5,313 nucleotides of DNA from an uncultured Rubrobacteraceae bacterium (GCA_902805985.1 CADCUW010000315.1:1-5313); one strand, 5' to 3'. Counted from the stretch's first letter, positions 1-4,640 are shown. Notes: generated from the sequence alone by a model not told the origin. Numbers and translations: made by a program.

Positions 1-10
1 CCGGCGAAGC

Positions 11-898
11 CTAACTCCCCGCGGGGGGCCCCGCGCCCTCCCATCCGTGGCCGCGCAGGTAGCCCTCGAAGTCGATCAGCCCGGGGTGCTCTCGACGCAG
101 GGCTTCCACGTCCGCCTCGTAGCCCACGTCGTTGAACCACCGGTACATCACGGCGTACTCCTCGCCCATCTGCTCCTCGAACTGTTCCCAGGGGACCTGG
201 TAGTAGCCGACCTCCCTTCCCGCGACGCGCCCGAAGGCCTCGGCGATCTCGGGCATGGTCCGCTCGTCCCCGGCGATCTCCACCTCCCGCCCGATCCACT
301 CGTCCGGATGCCCGAAGGCCATCGCGGCGAAGGCCCCTATGTCCTCGACGGCCACCTGCTGGAACGGCTTTTCCGGGTCGAGAGGCTGGGGGAGGGTGCC
401 ACCGAGGATCGGCTCGCGCATCATCTCCCAGTTCTGCATGAAGAAGACGGGCCTGAGGACCGTGTGGGGGAGGCCCAGCCCCCGCACGTGCTCCTCGACC
501 TCCCACTTGCTGTCGAAGTGGGCGATCCCGGTTTGCCGATGGGCGCTGCCGACCGAGCTGTAGACGAAGTGCCCCACGCCGGCCGCCGACGCGGCGTCGG
601 CGACCGTCTTGCCCTGCCGCACCTCGCGGTCGTAGCCGGCCTCCCAGAAGTTCTGCACGGAGAAGACGCCGTGGACGCCTTCGAGCGCCCGGTCCACGGA
701 GGAGCGGTCGTCCATGTCGCCTTGCACGACCTCGGCGCCCTGCTCGGCCAGGGCCCGCGCCTCCGGTTTGTGCGGGTCTCGGGTGAGCGCGCGCACCCGG
801 AAGCCTCGCTCTAGCAGGCTTCGCGCCACCGCGCCCCCCTGGCTGCCGGTAGCCCCGCACACCAGGATTGGGCGTTGCGCGTTTTGCCCTTCGGTCAT
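11..898 (-). CDS. NmrA/HSCARG-like NAD(P)-binding protein
   Basis: 295 aa, a usual length for single-domain NmrA-like proteins. The N-terminus has a Rossmann nucleotide-binding loop, GATGSQG (residues 15-21), after a short beta strand (PILVCG). R40 in ALTRDP follows strand 2, where an arginine is typical of NADP preference. A GDMDD segment (60-64) and YSSVGSA (113-119) follow. HFDSKWEVEEHV (127-138) contains the SK pair that replaces the YxxxK of true short-chain dehydrogenases, and VLRPVFFMQNW is the typical NmrA/HSCARG substrate-side motif. Known relatives sense the NADP/NADPH ratio or act as atypical reductases; which applies here cannot be read from sequence. The start is the ATG at 896-898, with a strong Shine-Dalgarno (GGGAGGAGGG on the minus strand, 903-912). 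The stop is TAG at 11-13. The gene is divergent from the cupin gene, and its 3' neighbour lies outside the window. The CDS and family are secure; the role is open. Confidence 0.93.
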   Translation of the reverse strand: MTEGQNAQRPILVCGATGSQGGAVARSLLERGFRVRALTRDPHKPEARALAEQGAEVVQGDMDDRSSVDRALEGVHGVFSVQNFWEAGYDREVRQGKTVADAASAAGVGHFVYSSVGSAHRQTGIAHFDSKWEVEEHVRGLGLPHTVLRPVFFMQNWEMMREPILGGTLPQPLDPEKPFQQVAVEDIGAFAAMAFGHPDEWIGREVEIAGDERTMPEIAEAFGRVAGREVGYYQVPWEQFEEQMGEEYAVMYRWFNDVGYEADVEALRREHPGLIDFEGYLRGHGWEGAGPPAGS

Positions 899-902
899 CC
901 GT

Positions 903-912
903 CCCTCCTCCC
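903..912 (-). promoter_or_regulatory. Shine-Dalgarno of the NmrA-like gene
   Basis: The minus strand reads GGGAGGAGGG a few bases before the ATG at 896-898. This near-perfect ribosome binding site fixes the start. Confidence 0.85.
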
Positions 913-928
913 GTCGCGGCCGATACTC

Positions 929-942
929 GGACCTCGCGGTCC
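929..942. promoter_or_regulatory. Short inverted repeat in the NmrA-like gene leader, possible operator
   Basis: GGACC-tcgc-GGTCC is a perfect 5-bp dyad with a 4-bp spacer, about 30 bp before the NmrA-like ATG. It lies between the Shine-Dalgarno and candidate minus-strand -10 sequences (TAATTA at 943-948, TACGAT at 955-960). Its position suits a repressor site or a small leader hairpin. Dyads this short arise easily by chance in GC-rich DNA, so support is modest. Confidence 0.3.
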
Positions 943-1040
943 TAATTACCCAGCATCGTACGCGACTATCCGGCGCGAGTCCTGGGCCACCCGACGGCCG
1001 TCGAGAAGGACCGAAGCCCCGAAGGAGTCTGAGCCAGCGT

Positions 1041-1104
1041 ACTTCGGAGAACCCCCTCAGTGCGAAGTTCGCAGAATTTCTCTTCTACGAGGTTGGGTGA
1101 ATAG
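1041..1104 (+). repeat. Intergenic 25-bp-period repeat, copy A
   Basis: A 64-bp copy that aligns without gaps to copies E and F. Its three subunit cores are TTCGGAGAA (1043), TTCGCAGAA (1068) and TTGGGTGAA (1093), exactly 25 bp apart. The 3' half (CTTCTACGAGGTTGGGTGAA) resembles copy E (CTTCTATGAGGTTCGGTGAA), placing A in the A/D/E subgroup. The middle contains a perfect palindrome, TGCGAA-G-TTCGCA (1061-1073). It lies between the divergent NmrA-like and cupin genes and ends 80 bp before the cupin ATG. It is the left edge of the repeat-punctuated block. Confidence 0.85.
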
Positions 1105-1170
1105 ACATCTGCCAGGTGCGCGAGGCTTCGCCGTGTGCCACCATCCTTCGGGTCGAGGGTAGGTCGGGAC

Positions 1171-1180
1171 GAGGAGGAAG
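1171..1180 (+). promoter_or_regulatory. Shine-Dalgarno deciding the cupin start
   Basis: GAGGAGGAAG lies just before the ATG at 1185. The reading frame is open upstream to a GTG at 1116, but that codon has no ribosome binding site and sits close behind repeat copy A. The ATG at 1185 is therefore chosen. Confidence 0.8.
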
Positions 1181-1184
1181 CCGG

Positions 1185-1673
1185 ATGTCCGAAGGCAAGA
1201 GCAGCATCGGGACCCACACAGCCCCGGGCGAGGGCGAATCGGTGTGGCTGGTTGGGGACCTGATCGAGGTGAGGCTCTCCGCCGAGGACACAGGAGGCGC
1301 CTACTCGATGATCGAGGAGACCACCCCGCCAGGCGGCGGCCCGCCCCCGCACCGGCATGCCAACGAGGACGAGGCGTTCTGCGTGCTGGAGGGGGAGGTC
1401 GAGTTCTTGCTCGGCGAGGACACCGTCCCGGCGGGCGTGGGGACGTGCGTGCACGCCCCCAGGGGCACCCTGCACACCTTCAGGAACGCGGGGACCTCGC
1501 CCAGCCGAGTTTTGGCGGTCATCACGCCGGGGGGGTTCGAGAGGTTCTTCCTCGAAGCGGGCGAGCCGGCCACGGAGGGGTCCTCCGCGCCCGAAGGCGA
1601 GCCTGACGTGGGGAGGATCGTGGAGATCGGCCAGAAGTACGGCCTCGAGATACCGCCACCCCCCGGGCAGTAG
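1185..1673 (+). CDS. Single-domain cupin protein
   Basis: 162 aa from the ATG at 1185. Both cupin motifs are intact. Motif 1 is H56-R-H58 with E63 and G70, inside GGGPPPHRHANEDEAFCVLEGEVEF, and matches G(X)5HXH(X)3-4E(X)6G. Motif 2 is APRGTLHTFRN (P92, G94, H97, N101) and matches PXG(X)2H(X)3N. H56, H58, E63 and H97 would form the usual metal site. The spacing between the motifs is that of small monocupins such as quercetin-dioxygenase-like proteins. The C-terminal 40 residues are polar and Pro-rich, ending in PPPPGQ. There is no signal peptide, so it should be cytoplasmic. Substrate cannot be inferred; relatives include dioxygenases, isomerases and sugar- or small-molecule-binding proteins. 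The gene stands alone between repeat copies A and B, with its own Shine-Dalgarno. Confidence 0.93.
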   Translation: MSEGKSSIGTHTAPGEGESVWLVGDLIEVRLSAEDTGGAYSMIEETTPPGGGPPPHRHANEDEAFCVLEGEVEFLLGEDTVPAGVGTCVHAPRGTLHTFRNAGTSPSRVLAVITPGGFERFFLEAGEPATEGSSAPEGEPDVGRIVEIGQKYGLEIPPPPGQ

Positions 1674-1680
1674 TCGGGTC

Positions 1681-1795
1681 TTCGGGAACGCTACGCGAGG
1701 GCGGATTCCTTGAACCCCCTCGGCACGAAGTTCCGAGGAATCCAGCCTTCCACGCACTCGGGTGCATAACCTCCGGAGGGTGCCGCAGACTCGGG
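1681..1795 (+). repeat. Intergenic 25-bp-period repeat, copy B (extended)
   Basis: The core copy spans about 1704-1770. Subunit cores are TTCCTTGAA (1706), TTCCGAGGAA (1731) and TCGGGTGCA (1758); the last interval is 27 bp because of a 2-bp insertion. TTCGGGAAC at 1681 lies exactly 25 bp before the first core and looks like a fourth subunit. A perfect hairpin, CCTCGG-(9)-CCGAGG, lies at 1718-1738. The 3' half (CCTTCCACGCACTC) is shared with copy F, and similarity to F continues past the core (GCCGCAGACT here, GCGGCGGACT in F) to about 1795. It starts 7 bp after the cupin stop and ends before the hydrolase Shine-Dalgarno. Confidence 0.8.
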
Positions 1796-1851
1796 CCGGT
1801 GGCATCATGCACGGCGCGGCCACGACGGACCGCACGACGGCCGGTAGGGCC

Positions 1852-1860
1852 AGAGGAAGG
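1852..1860 (+). promoter_or_regulatory. Shine-Dalgarno of the alpha/beta-hydrolase gene
   Basis: AGAGGAAGG lies 8 bp before the ATG at 1869. It supports this start over out-of-frame upstream ATGs at 1762 and 1807. Confidence 0.7.
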
Positions 1861-1868
1861 GTGTCGCG

Positions 1869-2597
1869 ATGGGCACGTTCGTGTTGGTGCACGGCGGGTG
1901 GAACGGTGGCTGGTGCTGGGAGAAGGTGGTCCCCCTGCTGGAGGAAGCCGGCCACCGGGCGGAAGCGCCGGACCTGCCCGGCTCGGGCGACGACCCCACC
2001 CCGATCCACGAGGTCTCGCTGCAAGGTTACGCGGACCGGATTGCTGGGGTGCTGGACGCGCAACCGGAGCCGGTCGTGCTCGTCGGGCACAGCTCCGGCG
2101 GCACGGTCATAAGCCAGGCCGCGGAACAGCGCCCCGACAAGGTCGAGCTGCTCGTCTACCTTGCCGCGTTCCTGCTGCGCGACGGGGAGACCTTGTTCGG
2201 GGCGGCCGAGAACGAGACGGGGTCTTTGGTCCTGCCGAACCTGGTAATGAGCGAGGACGGGGCGTCCGCCACCATCCGGGAGGACGCCGTAAGGGAGGCC
2301 CTCCTCCACGACTGCCCGGAGGAGGACGTGCAGCGGGCGAAGGCCCGGTTCGCCCCGCAGGCCCTGGCCCCGTTCGCCACGCCGCTCTCTATCACGGAGG
2401 AGAACTTCGGGCGGGTGCCCCGGGCGTACATCCGAACCCTCCAGGACCGGGCCATCAGCCCTCCGTTCCAGGAGTACATGTACGAGAGGCTGCCGTGCCG
2501 GGAGGTCCTCACCATGGGCACGAGCCACTCGCCCTTCTTCGCGGCGCCCGAGGAGCTAGCAGGGCACCTGGAATCCCTCGCGCAAGGCCGATCATAG
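1869..2597 (+). CDS. Alpha/beta-hydrolase, plant esterase/hydroxynitrile-lyase-like
   Basis: 242 aa, a compact alpha/beta-hydrolase of typical length. The N-terminus FVLVHGGWNGGWCWEKVVPLLEEAGH (4-29) has the oxyanion-loop HGG motif and the W-C-W segment typical of the salicylate-binding-protein-2/methylesterase/hydroxynitrile-lyase type. APDLPGSG (33-40) follows. The nucleophile elbow is GHSSGG (73-78), with Ser75 as predicted nucleophile. Asp193 (LQDRAI) is the likely acid and His220 (GTSHSPFF) the catalytic histidine, so the triad appears complete. Family members hydrolyse small esters or lactones; the substrate here is unknown. There is no signal peptide. It is monocistronic by context, with repeat B upstream and repeat C at its 3' end. 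The TAG stop (2595-2597) falls at the start of the conserved repeat extension. Confidence 0.94.
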   Translation: MGTFVLVHGGWNGGWCWEKVVPLLEEAGHRAEAPDLPGSGDDPTPIHEVSLQGYADRIAGVLDAQPEPVVLVGHSSGGTVISQAAEQRPDKVELLVYLAAFLLRDGETLFGAAENETGSLVLPNLVMSEDGASATIREDAVREALLHDCPEEDVQRAKARFAPQALAPFATPLSITEENFGRVPRAYIRTLQDRAISPPFQEYMYERLPCREVLTMGTSHSPFFAAPEELAGHLESLAQGRS

Positions 2598-2649
2598 GAC
2601 CGGGGCCACGCGAAGTTCCGAGACCCCCTCGGCACGAAGTTCGGTGCTA
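2596..2649 (+). repeat. Intergenic 25-bp-period repeat, copy C (short)
   Basis: A short copy with the upstream extension (AGGACCGGGGCCACGCGAAG, close to CAAGACCGGGGCTATGCGTA in copy E) followed by two cores, TTCCGAGAC (2616) and TTCGGTGCT (2640), 24 bp apart. The last subunit interval seen in other copies is missing. CCGAG-acccc-CTCGG (2618-2632) can form a small hairpin between convergent genes and might help terminate transcription. It overlaps the hydrolase stop (2595-2597) on one side and the stop of the minus-strand small ORF (2647-2649) on the other. Confidence 0.7.
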
Positions 2650-2853
2650 GCCGATGCCTCGCTGACGGCGGGCTTCTCTGGAGGCCGTCTCCGTCGCGTC
2701 CAGCGCCTCAGACAGCCATGCTGCCAGCCTCAGGTACCGCGCTTCGTCCATCATCGCGTGCTCCAGCATAAGGCGCCGGGACGCCCGGACACGTCCGGAG
2801 GCCTCTCCTAGGTTCCACATCAGCTCCTCGAGCACGGCTTCTTCGTCGGTCAT
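2647..2853 (-). CDS. Possible small hypothetical protein
   Basis: 68 aa from the ATG at 2851-2853; a GTG at 2866-2868 would add five residues. The protein starts MTDEEAVLEELMWNLGEA and is rich in Glu, Ala, Arg and Leu. It has no proline and reads as two or three amphipathic helices (residues about 4-24 and 27-60) with a basic tail (REARRQRGIG). There is no signal peptide or membrane segment, and I do not recognise a family. The base TACAGT lies 6 bp before the ATG, which would fit a leaderless actinobacterial start, and there is no Shine-Dalgarno. Its stop codon lies in repeat copy C. It is the only candidate gene between copies C and D and runs opposite to its neighbours. Protein-like composition supports it, but short length in GC-rich DNA leaves real doubt. 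Confidence 0.5.
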   Translation of the reverse strand: MTDEEAVLEELMWNLGEASGRVRASRRLMLEHAMMDEARYLRLAAWLSEALDATETASREARRQRGIG

Positions 2854-2859
2854 GACCCA

Positions 2860-2865
2860 ACTGTA
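2860..2865 (-). promoter_or_regulatory. Candidate -10 box for a leaderless small ORF
   Basis: The minus strand reads TACAGT, six bases before the ATG at 2853, the geometry expected when transcription starts at or near the A of ATG. No convincing -35 is visible. Confidence 0.3.
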
Positions 2866-2921
2866 CACTCGGCGGGCCGATAGCGGCGCCTACCCACGAT
2901 CCCCCCAAGCCGCGGCGATGT

Positions 2922-2984
2922 GCCCTAAGGCGCCCCAGGAAGCGAAGTTCCGAGAACAACCCTTCTAGGACGTACGGTGAATAG
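2922..2984 (+). repeat. Intergenic 25-bp-period repeat, copy D (5' part decayed)
   Basis: The second and third cores are clear: TTCCGAGAA (2948) and TACGGTGAA (2973), exactly 25 bp apart, followed by TAG as in copies A and E. The middle GCGAAGTTCCGAGAACAACC and CTTCTAGGACGTACGGTGAA match the family. The first subunit region (from about 2922) is only weakly recognisable. It lies 66 bp before the acetyltransferase ATG. Confidence 0.75.
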
Positions 2985-3002
2985 AGTAGGATAGCTACGA
3001 GA

Positions 3003-3043
3003 TGGTACGCTCCTGGGCCGATCTCCGAGGCTCCTGCTACCGT
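3003..3043 (+). promoter_or_regulatory. Candidate extended -10 promoters for aac(3)
   Basis: Two TGnTAC-type extended -10 sequences lie between repeat D and the gene: TGG-TACGCT (3003-3011) and TGC-TACCGT (3035-3043). The second ends 7 bp before the ATG, so its transcript would be leaderless. This agrees with the lack of a Shine-Dalgarno at this start. The first shares its hexamer with the candidate promoter of the gene at 4134. No -35 is evident, as is common for extended -10 promoters. Confidence 0.4.
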
Positions 3044-3050
3044 ACGGGGC

Positions 3051-3884
3051 ATGCTGGTGACGCGTTCGCGGCTCGCTCAAGACCTGGAGAAGCTCGGGCT
3101 AAGGCCGGGCGGGATGGTGATGGTCCATTGCCGTATGAGCACCCTCGGCTACGTGGTCGGGGGCGCGGAGACCGTTGTGCGCGCCCTGCTCGACGTCGTG
3201 GGACCCAAGGGCACGATCATGGCCTACACCGGCTGGCAGGACGCGCCGCCCGACGACCTGGGCGCCTTGGACGAGGAAGCGAGGCGGGCCTACGTCGAGG
3301 AGCATCCGCCCTACGACCCGCGCGTCGCCCTCTCCAGCCGTGACCACGGCCGCGTTCCCGAGGCCTTGAGGACTTGGCCCGGGGCGCTCCACAGCGGGCA
3401 CCCGGAGGCGGGCGTGGCGGCCTTGGGCCCGCTAGCCGATGCCATCACCGCCTCCCACCCCTACGACGACGCCTACGGCGCCGGCACGCCCTACGCCAAG
3501 CTGGTCGAGTTCGGCGGTGAGGTGGCGATGCTGGGCGCGCCGCTGGAGACCGTAACGCTCGTGCACCACGCCGAGGCCGTAGCGCAGGTCCCAGGCAAGC
3601 GGCGCGTGAGCTACGGGATGCCCGTGCTCGTGGACGGCGAGCGCGTCTGGTTGACCTTCTCGGACATCGATACCGGAGAGGGCGCCCTGCCCTACGAACG
3701 TGTGCTCGACGAACAGGACTACATCGAGCACATCGCGCGCTCCGCGCTCGCGGCCGGAATCGGGGACGGAGGGCCAGTCGGGGAGGCCACTGCCTACCTG
3801 TTCGACGGTCGGGGACTCCTTGAGCATGCGGTCAGTTGGATCGAGGGGACCTTCTTGTCCGGGGACGCGAAGGACCCTGCGTAG
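3051..3884 (+). CDS. aac(3): Aminoglycoside N(3)-acetyltransferase, AAC(3)-II/III-like
   Basis: 277 aa, typical for the antibiotic acetyltransferase family, which moves an acetyl group from acetyl-CoA to the 3-amino group of 2-deoxystreptamine aminoglycosides in the cytoplasm. Diagnostic segments in order: LRPGGMVMVHCRMSTLG (17-33); GGAETVVRALLDVVGPKGT (37-55); MAYTGW (57-62); HSGHPEAGVAALGPLADAIT (114-133), the RSxHP-like motif with H117-P118; YGAGTPYAKL (142-151); and MLGAPLETVTLVHHAEAVA (160-178). The last contains H172 and E175 of the conserved (L/V)HxAE region, followed by VPGKRRVSYGMP. By memory of the family, these resemble the class II/III enzymes (GAPLNSVTALHYAEAVA) more than class IV. 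The start is the ATG at 3051; no Shine-Dalgarno is visible, so a leaderless transcript is likely. No truncation is seen. It sits alone between repeats D and E. Real resistance activity is not assured, as environmental AAC(3) homologues vary in substrate. Confidence 0.95.
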   Translation: MLVTRSRLAQDLEKLGLRPGGMVMVHCRMSTLGYVVGGAETVVRALLDVVGPKGTIMAYTGWQDAPPDDLGALDEEARRAYVEEHPPYDPRVALSSRDHGRVPEALRTWPGALHSGHPEAGVAALGPLADAITASHPYDDAYGAGTPYAKLVEFGGEVAMLGAPLETVTLVHHAEAVAQVPGKRRVSYGMPVLVDGERVWLTFSDIDTGEGALPYERVLDEQDYIEHIARSALAAGIGDGGPVGEATAYLFDGRGLLEHAVSWIEGTFLSGDAKDPA

Positions 3885-3909
3885 GCCGAACGGGCGGCGA
3901 GGATCTCGG

Positions 3910-3940
3910 CTTGCGGGCGTCGGGCGCCCGGGGTTGCAAG
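3910..3940 (+). terminator. Possible GC-rich terminator hairpin after aac(3)
   Basis: CTTGC (3910-3914) pairs with GCAAG (3936-3940), enclosing GGGCG/CGCCC, with an unpaired GGGGTT on the 3' side. It lies 26 bp after the stop. There is no T-tract, so it is at most a weak or non-canonical terminator. Its right arm overlaps the 5' edge of repeat copy E. Confidence 0.35.
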
Positions 3941-4019
3941 ACCGGGGCTATGCGTACTTCCTAGAACCCCCTCAAGGCGAAGTTCGGAAAACACCCCTTC
4001 TATGAGGTTCGGTGAATAG
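3937..4019 (+). repeat. Intergenic 25-bp-period repeat, copy E (best full copy)
   Basis: The most complete copy. The upstream extension CAAGACCGG (3937) lies 21 bp before the first core, exactly as in copy F. Cores are TTCCTAGAA (3958), TTCGGAAAA (3983) and TTCGGTGAA (4008), at exact 25-bp intervals. The linkers are C-rich then purine-rich (CCCCCTCAAGGCGAAG and CACCCCTTCTATGAGG), so the whole looks like a degenerate tandem. The 3' half groups it with copies A and D. It lies between aac(3) and the gene at 4134. Confidence 0.9.
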
Positions 4020-4055
4020 GCTTTTGGGCCTACGAAAACGAAGCCCGAAAAGGGC
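4017..4055 (+). other. Cluster of alternative hairpins after repeat E
   Basis: Three overlapping stems are possible: TAGGC/GCCTA (4017-4032), CTTTTGGGC paired with GCCCgAAAAG (4021-4052, one bulge), and GCCC-gaaaa-GGGC (4043-4055). Because they share arms they are mutually exclusive. They lie upstream of the candidate promoter at 4085, so they could end transcripts coming from aac(3) or simply belong to the repeat's 3' flank. Confidence 0.35.
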
Positions 4056-4084
4056 CCCCGAACCATGCGCCGCGTCGCCGCGCT

Positions 4085-4093
4085 TGCTACGCT
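4085..4093 (+). promoter_or_regulatory. Candidate extended -10 promoter of the 4134 gene
   Basis: TGC-TACGCT, an extended -10 with the same hexamer as TGG-TACGCT before aac(3). Transcription would start near 4100 and leave a short leader holding the Shine-Dalgarno at 4122-4131. No -35 is evident. Confidence 0.4.
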
Positions 4094-4121
4094 GGAGACG
4101 CCGGGTCGTTTCCCCGCGGAC

Positions 4122-4131
4122 AGGAAAGGGG
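4122..4131 (+). promoter_or_regulatory. Shine-Dalgarno deciding the start at 4134
   Basis: AGGAAAGGGG directly precedes the ATG at 4134. The frame is open to an earlier ATG at 4065, but that one has no ribosome binding site and lies before the candidate promoter, so the later start is preferred. Confidence 0.7.
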
Positions 4132-4133
4132 CC

Positions 4134-4559
4134 ATGCCGCAGTACCTCGTGACGATGGACCTGCCCGAGGCCGAACCCGACGGGTCGCTGCCCTCGATCG
4201 AGGGACTGCTCGGCACGGTACGGGAGACGCTCCTCCCCTCCCTGGAAGCCCTGAGCGCCCTGAAGGCGCAAGGCAGGGTGCTCGCCGGGGGGTACCCGAG
4301 CGGCCAGCGCAGCATCATGCTCATCGTGGAGGCGGACTCCGAGGAGGGGGTGCTGCGGATGCTCGAGCGGGTGCCCTGCTGGGACGCGTCGGCCACGGAC
4401 GTGGCGCGGCTGCACGCCTTCGAGGACCTCTCCGCCGAGCGCCCCGCGGGCGGGCGCCCTGCGGGCGGCGTCGCGTCGCTGGACCGCGCCCGCGAGGAGC
4501 GCGGTCGGCAGGGCCGGCAGGACAGGCGTCACAAGACCGGCACGGAGCCACCTTCCTAG
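4134..4559 (+). CDS. Small muconolactone-isomerase/YCII-like protein
   Basis: 141 aa from the ATG at 4134. The first 100 residues look like a small dimeric alpha+beta-barrel (ferredoxin-like) protein. Strand MPQYLVTMDLPE is followed by a helix (LLPSLEALSALKAQGRV), a strand pair with GGYPSGQRSIMLIVEADS, a helix (EEGVLRMLERVPCW) and DATDVARL-like ends. This order and length resemble muconolactone delta-isomerase-like and YCII-like proteins, but I cannot point to catalytic residues, so function is tentative. From about residue 102 the chain becomes low-complexity and basic (RPAGGRPAGG, REERGRQGRQDRRHK). The last nine codons (HKTGTEPPS and TAG) lie in repeat copy F, whose CTAG supplies the stop, suggesting a C-terminus shaped by the repeat. 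It stands alone between repeats E and F. Confidence 0.85.
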   Translation: MPQYLVTMDLPEAEPDGSLPSIEGLLGTVRETLLPSLEALSALKAQGRVLAGGYPSGQRSIMLIVEADSEEGVLRMLERVPCWDASATDVARLHAFEDLSAERPAGGRPAGGVASLDRAREERGRQGRQDRRHKTGTEPPS

Positions 4560-4640
4560 AACCCCCTAGAGGCGAAGTTCGGAGAATAACCCTTCCACGC
4601 ACTCCGGTGAATAAGCCCCCGGGATGCGGCGGACTGGGGT
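4532..4640 (+). repeat. Intergenic 25-bp-period repeat, copy F (extended)
   Basis: The upstream extension CAAGACCGG (4532) has the same 21-bp spacing as copy E. Cores are TTCCTAGAA (4553), TTCGGAGAA (4578) and TCCGGTGAA (4603), exactly 25 bp apart. The 3' half (CCTTCCACGCACTC) and the flank to about 4640 match copy B. It overlaps the end of the 4134 gene and includes its stop. It is the last copy seen, and the gene order turns to minus strand beyond it. Confidence 0.88.

Noticed and set aside
21..34. GCGGGG-gg-CCCCGC inverted repeat at the NmrA-like 3' end as a terminator
   Set aside because: The stem is perfect, but the loop would be only two bases, it lies in coding sequence and there is no T-tract. 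It is probably compositional.
47..814. A 255-codon plus-strand open frame inside the NmrA-like gene
   Set aside because: It is antisense to a gene with a clear Rossmann motif and a strong Shine-Dalgarno. Its composition is His/Leu/Val-rich shadow, with no start signal.
966..2528. A 520-codon minus-strand open frame across the cupin and hydrolase genes
   Set aside because: It lies opposite two genes with intact family motifs and ribosome sites, its translation is Arg/Pro/Gly-rich without motifs, and it also crosses the repeats. It is shadow coding of GC-rich DNA.
3794..4532. Long minus-strand frames opposite the 4134 gene (3794-4396, 3972-4532)
   Set aside because: They run through repeat E and antisense to a gene with a clear Shine-Dalgarno and protein-like sequence, and show no family motif.
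1041..4614. Classical integron attC sites
   Set aside because: The repeat lacks consistent RYYYAAC and GTTRRRY cores on either strand; only copy A has a chance GTTGGGT (1092-1098). No integrase is present in the window.
1041..4614. CRISPR array
   Set aside because: Copies are hundreds of bases apart with genes between them. The internal 25-bp units are degenerate and contiguous, without unique spacers.
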